Part shown: piece by piece, positions 57,588 through 64,000 of the stretch
How the letters are laid out: each line of letters opens with the position of its first letter
Numbering within the stretch: the first letter of the stretch is position 1
Assembly: GCA_964462635.1 (NCBI GenBank)
Contig: CAYWYJ010000003.1
Coordinates: forward strand, 5,494-69,493
Origin: JBFMAI01 sp964462635
GTDB lineage: Bacteria > Planctomycetota > Phycisphaerae > UBA1845 > Fen-1342
DNA length: 64,000 bases
Direction of reading: 5' to 3'
Notes under the pieces: model-generated
Databases searched by the model: none
Seen by the model: the letters and a program-made list of their open reading frames with translations, nothing else
Told to the model about the DNA's origin: nothing
Made by a program: the position numbers and the translations under genes

Positions 57588-58127
57588 CTACAGCTCCTCC
57601 GGGGCCGGGTCGGAGTCGTTGTCCGGTTGCATGGTCGGCGGCGGGCGGTAGCGCCACTCATCGGACGCCGGCGCGGGCGACGCCTCCATGCGCGACTCGG
57701 GCTGCACCGGTCGCGGGCGATAGGAGCTGGACTCCGGGGCCCTTTCGATCGGCGGCGGTTCCCACCGCGACTCGTCGGCCGGCGGGCGCACCTCGCGCGG
57801 CCGCCGAATGATCTGGTTCGTCCCCACTTCGGCCGTCCGCACGATCAGGTACTCGGGGATGCTGACCGTGTTGTTCTTGCCCCAGAACTCGATCTTGTAC
57901 AGGCGGACGCCGTCCTCGACGGTCACACTGCAATCGTTGCCAAGGATGGACAACTTGTTGACCCGCGAGCCGCGCAGGATGGTCACCACGCTGCCGCTGC
58001 CGGTGATCCCGACGTCGCCGAAGAACTGGTCCGCCCGCGACACGCCGTTGCCGACCAGCGGCGTGGACGCGCAGCCGACGGTCAGCAACAGCCCCGCCAT
58101 CGACGCGATGATCAAAGTGGTTCTCAT
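57588..58127 (-). CDS. Lipoprotein with DUF3060-like repeats and Pro-rich tail
   Basis: ATG 58127 follows AGGAGA. The signal peptide ends LLLTVGC with Cys19 lipidated. Residues 45-110 carry a DUF3060-like beta-solenoid pattern (GITGSGSVVTILRGSRVNKL, SILGNDCSVTVEDGV, FWGKNNTVSIP), then a Pro/Arg/Glu-rich tail. The tail is probably unstructured in the envelope. Possibly co-transcribed with the AIM24 gene (52 nt apart). Confidence 0.78.
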   Translation of the reverse strand: MRTTLIIASMAGLLLTVGCASTPLVGNGVSRADQFFGDVGITGSGSVVTILRGSRVNKLSILGNDCSVTVEDGVRLYKIEFWGKNNTVSIPEYLIVRTAEVGTNQIIRRPREVRPPADESRWEPPPIERAPESSSYRPRPVQPESRMEASPAPASDEWRYRPPPTMQPDNDSDPAPEEL

Positions 58128-58262
58128 GCCGTCTCCTCGTTTCCAGACCCGTAACGCCCGCGTGTTCAGCCGCGCCACTCTCTGCTGCCCACGACGACCG
58201 CCGTCAGTGTACCGGCCGCGCGGCCGTCAAGCCAGTGCCGCGCGGGGCGCGCCGCGGCCGAC

Positions 58263-59060
58263 TCACTTCGCGTCCGAGCCCGCGACGGTCTCCTCGGCGC
58301 CGGCCTGAAGGTGCCGCAGGGTCCGACGCCGAAGCTGCGTCAGCGGCCGCGCGATCCAGCGGTGCAGGCGAATCCACACGCTAAGGCGCTCCACCGTTTG
58401 CCGCTGCGGCCCGGTGAGCTGGTCCGGGCGCAGCCGGCGCTTGTGCTTCAGGACGTGGTAGAGGTCACCGTGCTGAAACCGCGCCAGCAGCCAGCGCAGC
58501 GGAGCGAGGCGCGTCAGCAGGCTGCGCGGCCCGCCGAGGGCGATCTGGAAGTCGATCAGGTACGGCCGGCCGTCGTCACCGACCAGGATGTTCTGCCGCT
58601 TGTTGAGGTCCACATACGCGATGCCGCGGGCGTGGAGCGTGCGGACGAGGGCGAGCAAGTCGTCGAAGAACGCATCGCCGACCGCCTCGTGCCGCCCGAG
58701 CGGATGCCCGGGGACGTAGGCGTGGACAAAGCCGGTCGGTCCAACGGGGCCGATCAGTTCCGGAACCCCCCGCACGTCCTGCAACGCTCTGTAGAAGCCG
58801 ATTTCGCGTCGCGCCAGGAACCGCCCCGCCCATTCCATCGGCAGGCCGAACAGCGGCGTGACGCGGTTGATCTTCGCCACCGCGAGACCGGCAGGGTCGC
58901 GGTAGAGCCCCGTGGCGGCGAAGAAGTCATGCTTGAACGTCTCCACCAGCTCGTATCGCCGGCTGTGGCAGCAGATTACGTTCGGCAGCGCCGCGCCTGG
59001 CAGCGCATACAGCCAGGGATGTTTCACGCGACGACGAGGCACGTGTGGCGAAGATCTCAT
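58263..59060 (-). CDS. Protein kinase-like (lipopolysaccharide-kinase/RIO-like) protein
   Basis: A small-molecule or lipopolysaccharide-kinase-like fold. The catalytic loop is GIAYVDLNKRQNILVG (HxD replaced by VDLNKRQN with Asp and Asn kept), and the metal loop is RPYLIDFQIAL (DF in place of DFG). Upstream are the acidic VGDAFFDDLLALVRTLH and the adenine-pocket segment GFVHAYVPGHPLG. The Lys of the beta-3 strand may be in LAVAKINRVT. ATG 59060 begins a basic leader (RSSPHVPRRRVKHPW). It lies next to the polysaccharide genes and could phosphorylate a lipid A or sugar core. Confidence 0.75.
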   Translation of the reverse strand: MRSSPHVPRRRVKHPWLYALPGAALPNVICCHSRRYELVETFKHDFFAATGLYRDPAGLAVAKINRVTPLFGLPMEWAGRFLARREIGFYRALQDVRGVPELIGPVGPTGFVHAYVPGHPLGRHEAVGDAFFDDLLALVRTLHARGIAYVDLNKRQNILVGDDGRPYLIDFQIALGGPRSLLTRLAPLRWLLARFQHGDLYHVLKHKRRLRPDQLTGPQRQTVERLSVWIRLHRWIARPLTQLRRRTLRHLQAGAEETVAGSDAK

Positions 59061-59474
59061 TCGGGGCGCGATTGTAACGGCCGTCCGCCCGGTCGGGATA
59101 CTGACGCACGTCGATCGGAACCACGACCCCCTTACATAAGGCGTGCGGCACCCTGTGGGTATTGGCGCGGTCTGAGGGTGCCGCAGCGAGTGGAAGCAAG
59201 TTGTTTTGGTTGAAGGAGTTACACTCCAACCAGCGGCGAAGACGGCACTAGGCCACCTCACGCCACTCTTAGTATAACAGCCGCCCGGTGGCTTTCAACA
59301 ACAATCCGGCGCAAATCTCTGTCAGAAAACGGTTTTTCTGCCGTGTCCCCGCTCCCAAGGTCCGATACCCACGCGATCCTGTCCGGGAACTCCCCCTACC
59401 TTATTCTCTGGCACGTTCGCAGGCCCGGCCAACCCCCGTCGCGGCGCCGCCGACCGCACGGTAGACTGCGCGCC
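59061..59474. other. Divergent intergenic region upstream of the polysaccharide operon
   Basis: No gene. It contains the imperfect palindrome GGTTgaaGGAG-TTACA-CTCCAACC at 59208-59231, a candidate operator, and the AT-richer TTAGTATAACAG near 59267 that may be a -10 region. Coding of the kinase (minus) and of the DUF4416 gene (plus) both start from here. Confidence 0.45.
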
Positions 59475-60044
59475 ATGGCCCGTGCCCGAGCTCCGCAGCC
59501 CGTGAAGCTCTTCGCCGGACTGCTCAGCGGCGACCCGGACCTGCTGCGGCGGGCCCGGCAGCTCCTGTCCCGGCGGTTCGGGCGGGTGGACGCCGAAAGC
59601 GAGGTCTGGCCGTTCGACCAGACGGATTACTACCAAGACGAGATGGGGCCGGGGCTGCAACGGTGGTTCGTGGCCTTCGGACCGCTGGTCAGCCCGGGTC
59701 AGGTTGCCCAGATCAAGCACGAAACCAACGCCTTGGAGCAGGAAATCGCGGAGCAGTGCCTCTCCCCCGACATCGTGCGACCGGTCAATATCGACCCGGG
59801 CTACGTTGACCTGACCAAGCTCGTCCTGGCCACCACGAAAGACCGCGGCCATCGCCTGTACTTGGGCCACGGCATCTACGCGGAGGTGACGCTCCAATAC
59901 ACCAACGGCGCCTGGCAGGTGCAGCCCTGGACCTACCCGGATTACGCCCTGCCTGCCGCCCACGCGTTCTTCGTCACACTGCGAGACCGGTTGCGCATCC
60001 AGCGGCAGGAGCTGGCTGACGCCGCCGAGCAGGGGTCGCCATGA
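59475..60044 (+). CDS. DUF4416 family protein
   Basis: A 189-aa protein of a family seen in envelope-associated contexts of planctomycetes and deltaproteobacteria, function unknown. Recognised blocks are PVKLFAGLLSGDPDLL at the start, FDQTDYYQDEMGPGLQRWFV, NIDPGYVDLTKLVLATTKD, HRLYLGHGIYAEVTL and WTYPDY. It overlaps the downstream glycosyltransferase by 4 nt (ATGA). No signal peptide or membrane helix. Confidence 0.88.
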   Translation: MARARAPQPVKLFAGLLSGDPDLLRRARQLLSRRFGRVDAESEVWPFDQTDYYQDEMGPGLQRWFVAFGPLVSPGQVAQIKHETNALEQEIAEQCLSPDIVRPVNIDPGYVDLTKLVLATTKDRGHRLYLGHGIYAEVTLQYTNGAWQVQPWTYPDYALPAAHAFFVTLRDRLRIQRQELADAAEQGSP

Positions 60045-61171
60045 ACCCGGTTCCCTTGCTGGCCGCGGGCGCGACGCCCGCACTCCCCGTGGTCCTCGGC
60101 GCGGCGGCGGTTGTCGTGCTTGTGGTGTCGGCCGTCCTGACCCTGCTGGCCCGCCGGGTAGCGCTCCACATCGGCTTCGTAGACCACCCCGGCGGGCACA
60201 AGTCGCACCGGGAGCCGATGCCGTACGGCGGGGGCTGCGCGATCTTCCTGTCCGCCTGGGCGGCCTTGCTGGCCGGCCTGCTGCTGGCCGTGGCGCTCCC
60301 GCAAGCGTGGATCGCCGAGACGTTGGGCGAGACGGTGCGGGCCTACGTGGGCGGCATGCGCGATCGGGCCGGGCAGTTGGTGGTGATTCTCGTCGGCGGG
60401 GCGGTGTTGCACGGGCTCGGTCTGCTGGATGACCGTCGGCCCCTGCCGCCCGGGCGGAAACTGCTGGTCATCGTCGCGGTGGCGCTCTTCGTGGCCGTGG
60501 TCGGGCGTGTCCGCATCGCGGAGTTCGCGGGGGTCGGGGTCTCGGTGGCCCTGACGACCGCGTGGTTCGTCGTCATCGTCAACGCCCTGAACTTCCTGGA
60601 CAACATGGACGGCCTGAGCGCCGGCGTCGCCGCCCTCGGCCTGCTGTTCCTGGCGGTTTGCGGCCTCATGGCGGGCCAGGTGCTCGTGCCGGCGCTGGCC
60701 GGGGTATTCCTCGGCGCGGTCGTGGGGTTCCTGATCTTCAACTTCCCGCCGGCCCGCATTTTCATGGGCGACGCCGGCAGCCTCGTCGTCGGCTACATGC
60801 TGGCGACCGTCTCGACGCTGACGACGTACTACCAGAGCGGGGGCGGCGCGCCGCCGTACGCCATGGCCATGCCCCTGGTCATCCTCGCTATTCCGTTGTA
60901 CGACTTCGTCAGCGTGGTCATCATCCGGCTGGCCGAGGGCCGCAACCCGATGCGCGGTGACCAGCGGCACTTCTCGCACCGCCTGGTGGAGCGCGGGCTT
61001 GGCCGCCGGTTTGCCGTCCTGACGATCTACCTGGCGACGGCGACCACGGGTCTGGCGGCCACGCTGCTGCCCGGGGCGGACCTGCGGCAGACGATCACCG
61101 TCGGGGCCATTGTGCTGATGGTGTTGGCGATTATCGCGATCCTGGAAATGCCGCCGCGCAAGTCGTCATGA
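60041..61171 (+). CDS. WecA/MraY-family undecaprenyl-phosphate sugar-phosphate transferase
   Basis: A polyprenol-phosphate N-acetylhexosamine-1-phosphate transferase that starts polysaccharide assembly on the inner membrane. The catalytic motifs of the family are present: GLLDDRRPL, NFLDNMDGLSAG (the DxxD region), IFMGDAGSL and HFSHRLVERG (the HxxxR-type motif). About ten helices. It is most similar in layout to WecA (glycosyltransferase family 4). ATG 60041 overlaps the DUF4416 stop and the next gene overlaps its stop by 4 nt, forming a three-gene operon. Confidence 0.94.
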   Translation: MNPVPLLAAGATPALPVVLGAAAVVVLVVSAVLTLLARRVALHIGFVDHPGGHKSHREPMPYGGGCAIFLSAWAALLAGLLLAVALPQAWIAETLGETVRAYVGGMRDRAGQLVVILVGGAVLHGLGLLDDRRPLPPGRKLLVIVAVALFVAVVGRVRIAEFAGVGVSVALTTAWFVVIVNALNFLDNMDGLSAGVAALGLLFLAVCGLMAGQVLVPALAGVFLGAVVGFLIFNFPPARIFMGDAGSLVVGYMLATVSTLTTYYQSGGGAPPYAMAMPLVILAIPLYDFVSVVIIRLAEGRNPMRGDQRHFSHRLVERGLGRRFAVLTIYLATATTGLAATLLPGADLRQTITVGAIVLMVLAIIAILEMPPRKSS

Positions 61172-63615
61172 TCCAAGCCGTGCAGCAGAATGGCGCCTCG
61201 CCCCCAACGGCCACCGTGATCTCACGCCTCGACACCGTGCGCCTCGTCGCGCTGCTGGCACTGCTCAGCGTCCGGCCCGTTATCGGGGAGACGTTCGAGC
61301 CGGTACAGGTGTCGATGCTGGCCGCCCTTCAGGTGGACGTCGGCCCCACGCCGGCCGCGACCGCGTGGCTCGACCTGCTGACGCTCGCGGTCGCCGCCGA
61401 CACCCTGCTCACGCGCGGCCGTTGGCGGCAACGGGGCCCGGTCACGCTCGGTCTAGTCCTGCTGCTGCTCGCTGTCGTCCTGTCCAGTTGGCACGCCGGG
61501 AGCCCGCCGCTTGCGTTGCTGATGGGGGCCAGCCTGGTGATCGCCGTGCTGGCCGGGGCCGCACTCTGTTCGCTGCTGCGAACACGCTGGGTGGTGAACC
61601 TGACCGTGGCGGCCATGCTGGCGGGCGGGGTCACGACGGCGGTGAAGTGTGGGTTGCAGCGCTACGTTGACAACCCGCAGACGCAGCGGCAGTGGGAGAC
61701 CGTCTACAAGCCCGACCTCATCCGCCAGGGCTTCGACCCTGACAGCCCGATGATGGTCAACTTCGAGCGGCGGATGCTCGCCGCCGACGCCTACGGGTTC
61801 CTCGGCCATCCGAACATCACGGGTTCGTGCCTGGCGCTGTGGACGCTCGTGGCGCTGGGGCTCTTGCGCAGGACCACGTCCGTGTTCCCGCTCCTGGTTG
61901 TTCTCGTGCTGACCGTGATGCTGGGTGCGGCCCTGTGGTTCACCGCGAGCCGCGGCGGGTTGGCGGCCGCCGCGTTTGGGCTGGTCGTCGTCGTGGTGCT
62001 CACACGCCGACCGGAGTGGTTCGCGCGTCACGCGCGACCGGTGCTCGCCGGGCTCGCGGGGCTGTATCTGGCGGTCGTGGCCGGCGTGGCGACCTACGCC
62101 ATCGTGCGCGGCACGCTGCCGCACCCGTCGCTGGAGTTCCGCTGGTACTACTGGACGACGGCGGTGCGGGCGTATGAGGACGCCCCGCTGACCGGCATCG
62201 GCCGCGGGAGCTTCGGCGCCGCGTACACGCGCTACAAGCCGGCGGAGAGCACCGAGGAAGTGCGCGACCCGCACAACGTCTGGGTGTCGTTGCTGACGGA
62301 GCTGGGGCCGTTGGGACTGATTGGCGGTGTAGTGCTGTGTGCGGTGTGTGTCCGCGCCGGCTTGCGCAGTCTGCAACCGGCGCAGTGGATGCGAGCAACC
62401 GCCACCGTGTCGCCGCCGGTCAACGGGCCACCGACCTTCGCCGTCCTGGCGGTCATTGGCGTCCCGCTCGCATTGCACGCGCTGTTTTCCGGCACGCCCC
62501 TCGGTCACCCGGGCATGGCGATCGTCTGGGCGCAGGAGATCGTGGCCCCGTGGCTATTCGCCGTGCTGCTGACGCTCTGGTTGTTGGGTCGAACCGAGGC
62601 CCCGGCGACGGCCCATCACTCCCCTCCCTCTCAGGGAGGGGTTGGGGGAGGGTCGTCATCGACAACCGCAGCCGCCTCACGCCATCCCAGTCGCCACACG
62701 AACAAACCCGATGGATCCCCTGCCGCGACGACCGCGGACAAATGGGTCGGTGCCGGCCTGTGCGCTGCGCTCCTGGCGGCCCTGCTGCACGGGCTGGTGG
62801 ACTTCGCATTGCTGACGCCCGGCGGGCTGGCGGTCTTCGTGCTGTGCGCCGCGGCGGCGGGCGGGCTGGCGGGGGCGGGCGTGCCGGCCGCGGGGCCGGA
62901 GTCGGGTCGCCGGCGCGGCCTGCTCGCGGCCGTGGCGGGCCTGGCTGTGTTGGCCCACGGTTTGGGGATCACGCTGCCCGCGATGCGCACCGCCTCGGGA
63001 TTGAATGAACTGAGGCTCGCCGCGACCACGCCGCCGCCCGCGGGGCCGCAGGCGGTGCTCACGCTCGCCCGGGAGATCGAACAGCGCCAGCCGCGCGATA
63101 CGGTCCTGTCGCGGACGGCGGCGCAGACCCTGCTGCGCATCGCCACGGGGGCTGCGTTCGACCCGCGGCAGGAACTCGAGTGGCTGACGACCGCGTATCG
63201 CCTCGCCGAGCTGGCCTGCGCCCGAAACCCGCACGACACGACGAACTACGCCGCCCTGGCGGCGGTGGCCGAGGAGCTGGCGTGGTACCGCGAGGGGAAC
63301 GGCGACGCCGAGCAGCGCCGGCAAGCCTGGACCGACGCCGTGGCGGCCTGGGAGCGCGCCGTGGAGCTGTACCCGACCAACCCGCGGACGCGCCTCTCCG
63401 CCGGCCGGGCGTGGTTGGAGCTTTGGCAGCACACGGGCGAGCCGGCGCACGCCGAACGGGCGCGCGACCAATTCCAGGCCGCGCTTGAAATCGACGATCG
63501 TCGCCCGCCGGGCGACACGGTGCGCTTGCGCGCGAAGGAGCTGGAGCAGATCGCGGAGGGGCTGCGGAAGCTGGACGCCGCGTCGCGGACGGGTACGGGG
63601 GCGAATGAGAAGTGA
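61168..63615 (+). CDS. O-antigen ligase (Wzy_C) domain protein with C-terminal TPR-like region
   Basis: An 815-aa membrane protein. Helices 1-12 carry the Wzy_C/WaaL signatures (FLGHPNITGSCLALW, LWFTASRGGLAAAAFG, PLTGIGRGSFGAAYTRYKP and DPHNVWVSLLTELGPLGLIGG). A hydrophilic break (about residues 480-520) contains an in-frame repeat at 62621-62654. The remainder has two or three more helices and a soluble tail with TPR-like helices (RLAELACARNPHDTTNYAALA, WERAVELYPTNPRTRLSAG, QFQAALEIDDRRP). It would polymerise or ligate the sugar chain made downstream of the WecA-like enzyme. The last codons merge into an A-rich repeat arm that supplies the stop. Confidence 0.87.
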   Translation: MIQAVQQNGASPPTATVISRLDTVRLVALLALLSVRPVIGETFEPVQVSMLAALQVDVGPTPAATAWLDLLTLAVAADTLLTRGRWRQRGPVTLGLVLLLLAVVLSSWHAGSPPLALLMGASLVIAVLAGAALCSLLRTRWVVNLTVAAMLAGGVTTAVKCGLQRYVDNPQTQRQWETVYKPDLIRQGFDPDSPMMVNFERRMLAADAYGFLGHPNITGSCLALWTLVALGLLRRTTSVFPLLVVLVLTVMLGAALWFTASRGGLAAAAFGLVVVVVLTRRPEWFARHARPVLAGLAGLYLAVVAGVATYAIVRGTLPHPSLEFRWYYWTTAVRAYEDAPLTGIGRGSFGAAYTRYKPAESTEEVRDPHNVWVSLLTELGPLGLIGGVVLCAVCVRAGLRSLQPAQWMRATATVSPPVNGPPTFAVLAVIGVPLALHALFSGTPLGHPGMAIVWAQEIVAPWLFAVLLTLWLLGRTEAPATAHHSPPSQGGVGGGSSSTTAAASRHPSRHTNKPDGSPAATTADKWVGAGLCAALLAALLHGLVDFALLTPGGLAVFVLCAAAAGGLAGAGVPAAGPESGRRRGLLAAVAGLAVLAHGLGITLPAMRTASGLNELRLAATTPPPAGPQAVLTLAREIEQRQPRDTVLSRTAAQTLLRIATGAAFDPRQELEWLTTAYRLAELACARNPHDTTNYAALAAVAEELAWYREGNGDAEQRRQAWTDAVAAWERAVELYPTNPRTRLSAGRAWLELWQHTGEPAHAERARDQFQAALEIDDRRPPGDTVRLRAKELEQIAEGLRKLDAASRTGTGANEK
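62621..62654 (+). repeat. Family E repeat inserted in frame within the O-antigen-ligase gene
   Basis: CCCTCCCTCTCAGGGAGGGG then TTGGGGGAGGGTC, 34 bp identical to 45998-46031 in an intergenic region. In the protein it is read as SPPSQGGVGGGS and lies in a linker between membrane helices. Confidence 0.85.
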
Positions 63616-63640
63616 AAAAGGCAGAATGAGAAAAGCAGCA
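63604..63640. repeat. A-rich repeat arm (family F)
   Basis: AATGAGAAGTGAAAAAGGCA then GAATGAGAAAAGCAGC matches the left arm of the family F elements. A single arm; no facing partner is obvious before the next gene. Confidence 0.6.
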
Positions 63641-63789
63641 CCGCTGCGGGGGGCGATTCCGCGTGTCGAGCCAGGACGCGAAGCGCCGGCGAGCGCGGCG
63701 AGGAGCGTTCGCGCCGCCGCCCGTTGCATGGACTTCCAACGTTCAGAGATCAGCGGCGCGCCTTTTCTGGCGTCCGGACACTCGCAGCC

Positions 63790-63817
63790 CCGGAACACCC
63801 GTCAACGGGGTGTCCGG
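63790..63817. terminator. Candidate hairpin after the O-antigen-ligase gene
   Basis: CCGGAACACCC and GGGGTGTCCGG pair with one bulge around a loop of about six bases. It is between the ligase gene and a partial gene in the same direction; no T-run follows. Confidence 0.4.
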
Positions 63818-63888
63818 CCCCACATTCTGACCGGGAGGGGAGTTGTGGGGACTCCCTACAATGCTGATGCAGGGGGTGGGAGAACGGG

Positions 63889-64000
63889 ATGCGCCGGACG
63901 TGGCCAGCGGTCGTTGGAGCAGCGGTGCTTACTGTCCTGGCGTCCGCGGGCGGCGTGACCCGCGGCGACGAGGCCGCGATCGTGGCCGGCATCGGGGCCT
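63889..64000 (+). CDS. Exported protein, N-terminal fragment (cut by the window end)
   Basis: ATG 63889 is preceded by GGGAG and begins a signal peptide (RRTWPAVVGAAVLTVLASAGG). Only 37 codons are present, ending in DEAAIVAGIGA, which cannot be assigned to a family. Confidence 0.6.
   Translation, partial: MRRTWPAVVGAAVLTVLASAGGVTRGDEAAIVAGIGA

Noticed and set aside
1..64000. tRNA or rRNA genes
   Set aside because: No T-loop (GGTTCGAnTCC) with a matching acceptor stem, and no rRNA core segment, was found on either strand by eye.

Overview
The window is about 64 kb of very GC-rich, gene-dense bacterial DNA. It most likely comes from an uncultured planctomycete (Phycisphaerae-like), probably a metagenome scaffold, because a run of ten N sits inside atpA. 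The lineage signs are: secreted proteins carrying the planctomycete-type dockerin motif (GDLNCDG...DFxDINPF...YPNCPEQNADVNGDG), a PEP-CTERM protein, several ECF sigma/anti-sigma sets, and intergenic spaces packed with short interspersed inverted repeats.

Layout. 0-5 kb: end of a cell-wall (dcw) cluster with mraY (3' end), ftsW, an MJ1255-type glycosyltransferase where murG would be expected, and a radical SAM/SPASM-like enzyme, then a secreted propeller-like protein. 5.5-16 kb, minus strand: a corrinoid protein, a 1289-aa secreted CARDB/dockerin protein, a complete diversity-generating retroelement (DGR), and an mttB-family methyltransferase interrupted by two in-frame TAA codons. 16-19 kb: ECF sigma factor, putative anti-sigma and a lipoprotein. 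19-27.4 kb, minus strand: an F-type ATP synthase operon in the order atpZ-I-B-E-F-H-A-[four-helix-bundle gene]-G-D, without atpC. 27-42 kb: DUF72, PEP-CTERM, ABC exporter, beta-CASP nuclease, CPBP protease, POT transporter, a GH123/DUF4091-like lipoprotein translationally coupled to a Gfo/Idh/MocA oxidoreductase, and purC. 42-49 kb: small housekeeping and hypothetical genes, a second sigma/anti-sigma pair, two secreted low-complexity proteins, and prfB with its programmed +1 frameshift. 49-55 kb: secreted dockerin/FG-GAP and related proteins. 55-64 kb: a methyltransferase, AIM24 and DUF3060 proteins, a kinase-like protein, then a polysaccharide set (DUF4416, WecA-like, O-antigen-ligase-TPR).

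The main find is the DGR on the minus strand, in the order variable protein, avd, reverse transcriptase, template repeat. The variable protein is secreted and has a formylglycine-generating-enzyme/C-type-lectin fold. Its variable repeat (12174-12291) matches the template repeat (10562-10680) except at 14 substituted positions. All 14 lie on adenines of the 31-adenine template, and none of the other 88 bases is substituted. One further template adenine is deleted in the variable repeat, which puts the protein out of frame. An 8-bp hairpin lies 58 nt downstream of the variable repeat. A second Avd-like four-helix-bundle gene is inserted in the ATP synthase operon between A-rich inverted repeats.

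The second theme is repeats. At least six families of short palindromic repeats occupy most intergenic spaces. Some have entered coding frames: the start of ftsW, the end of the ECF sigma gene, the middle of the O-antigen ligase, and two junctions inside the atp operon.
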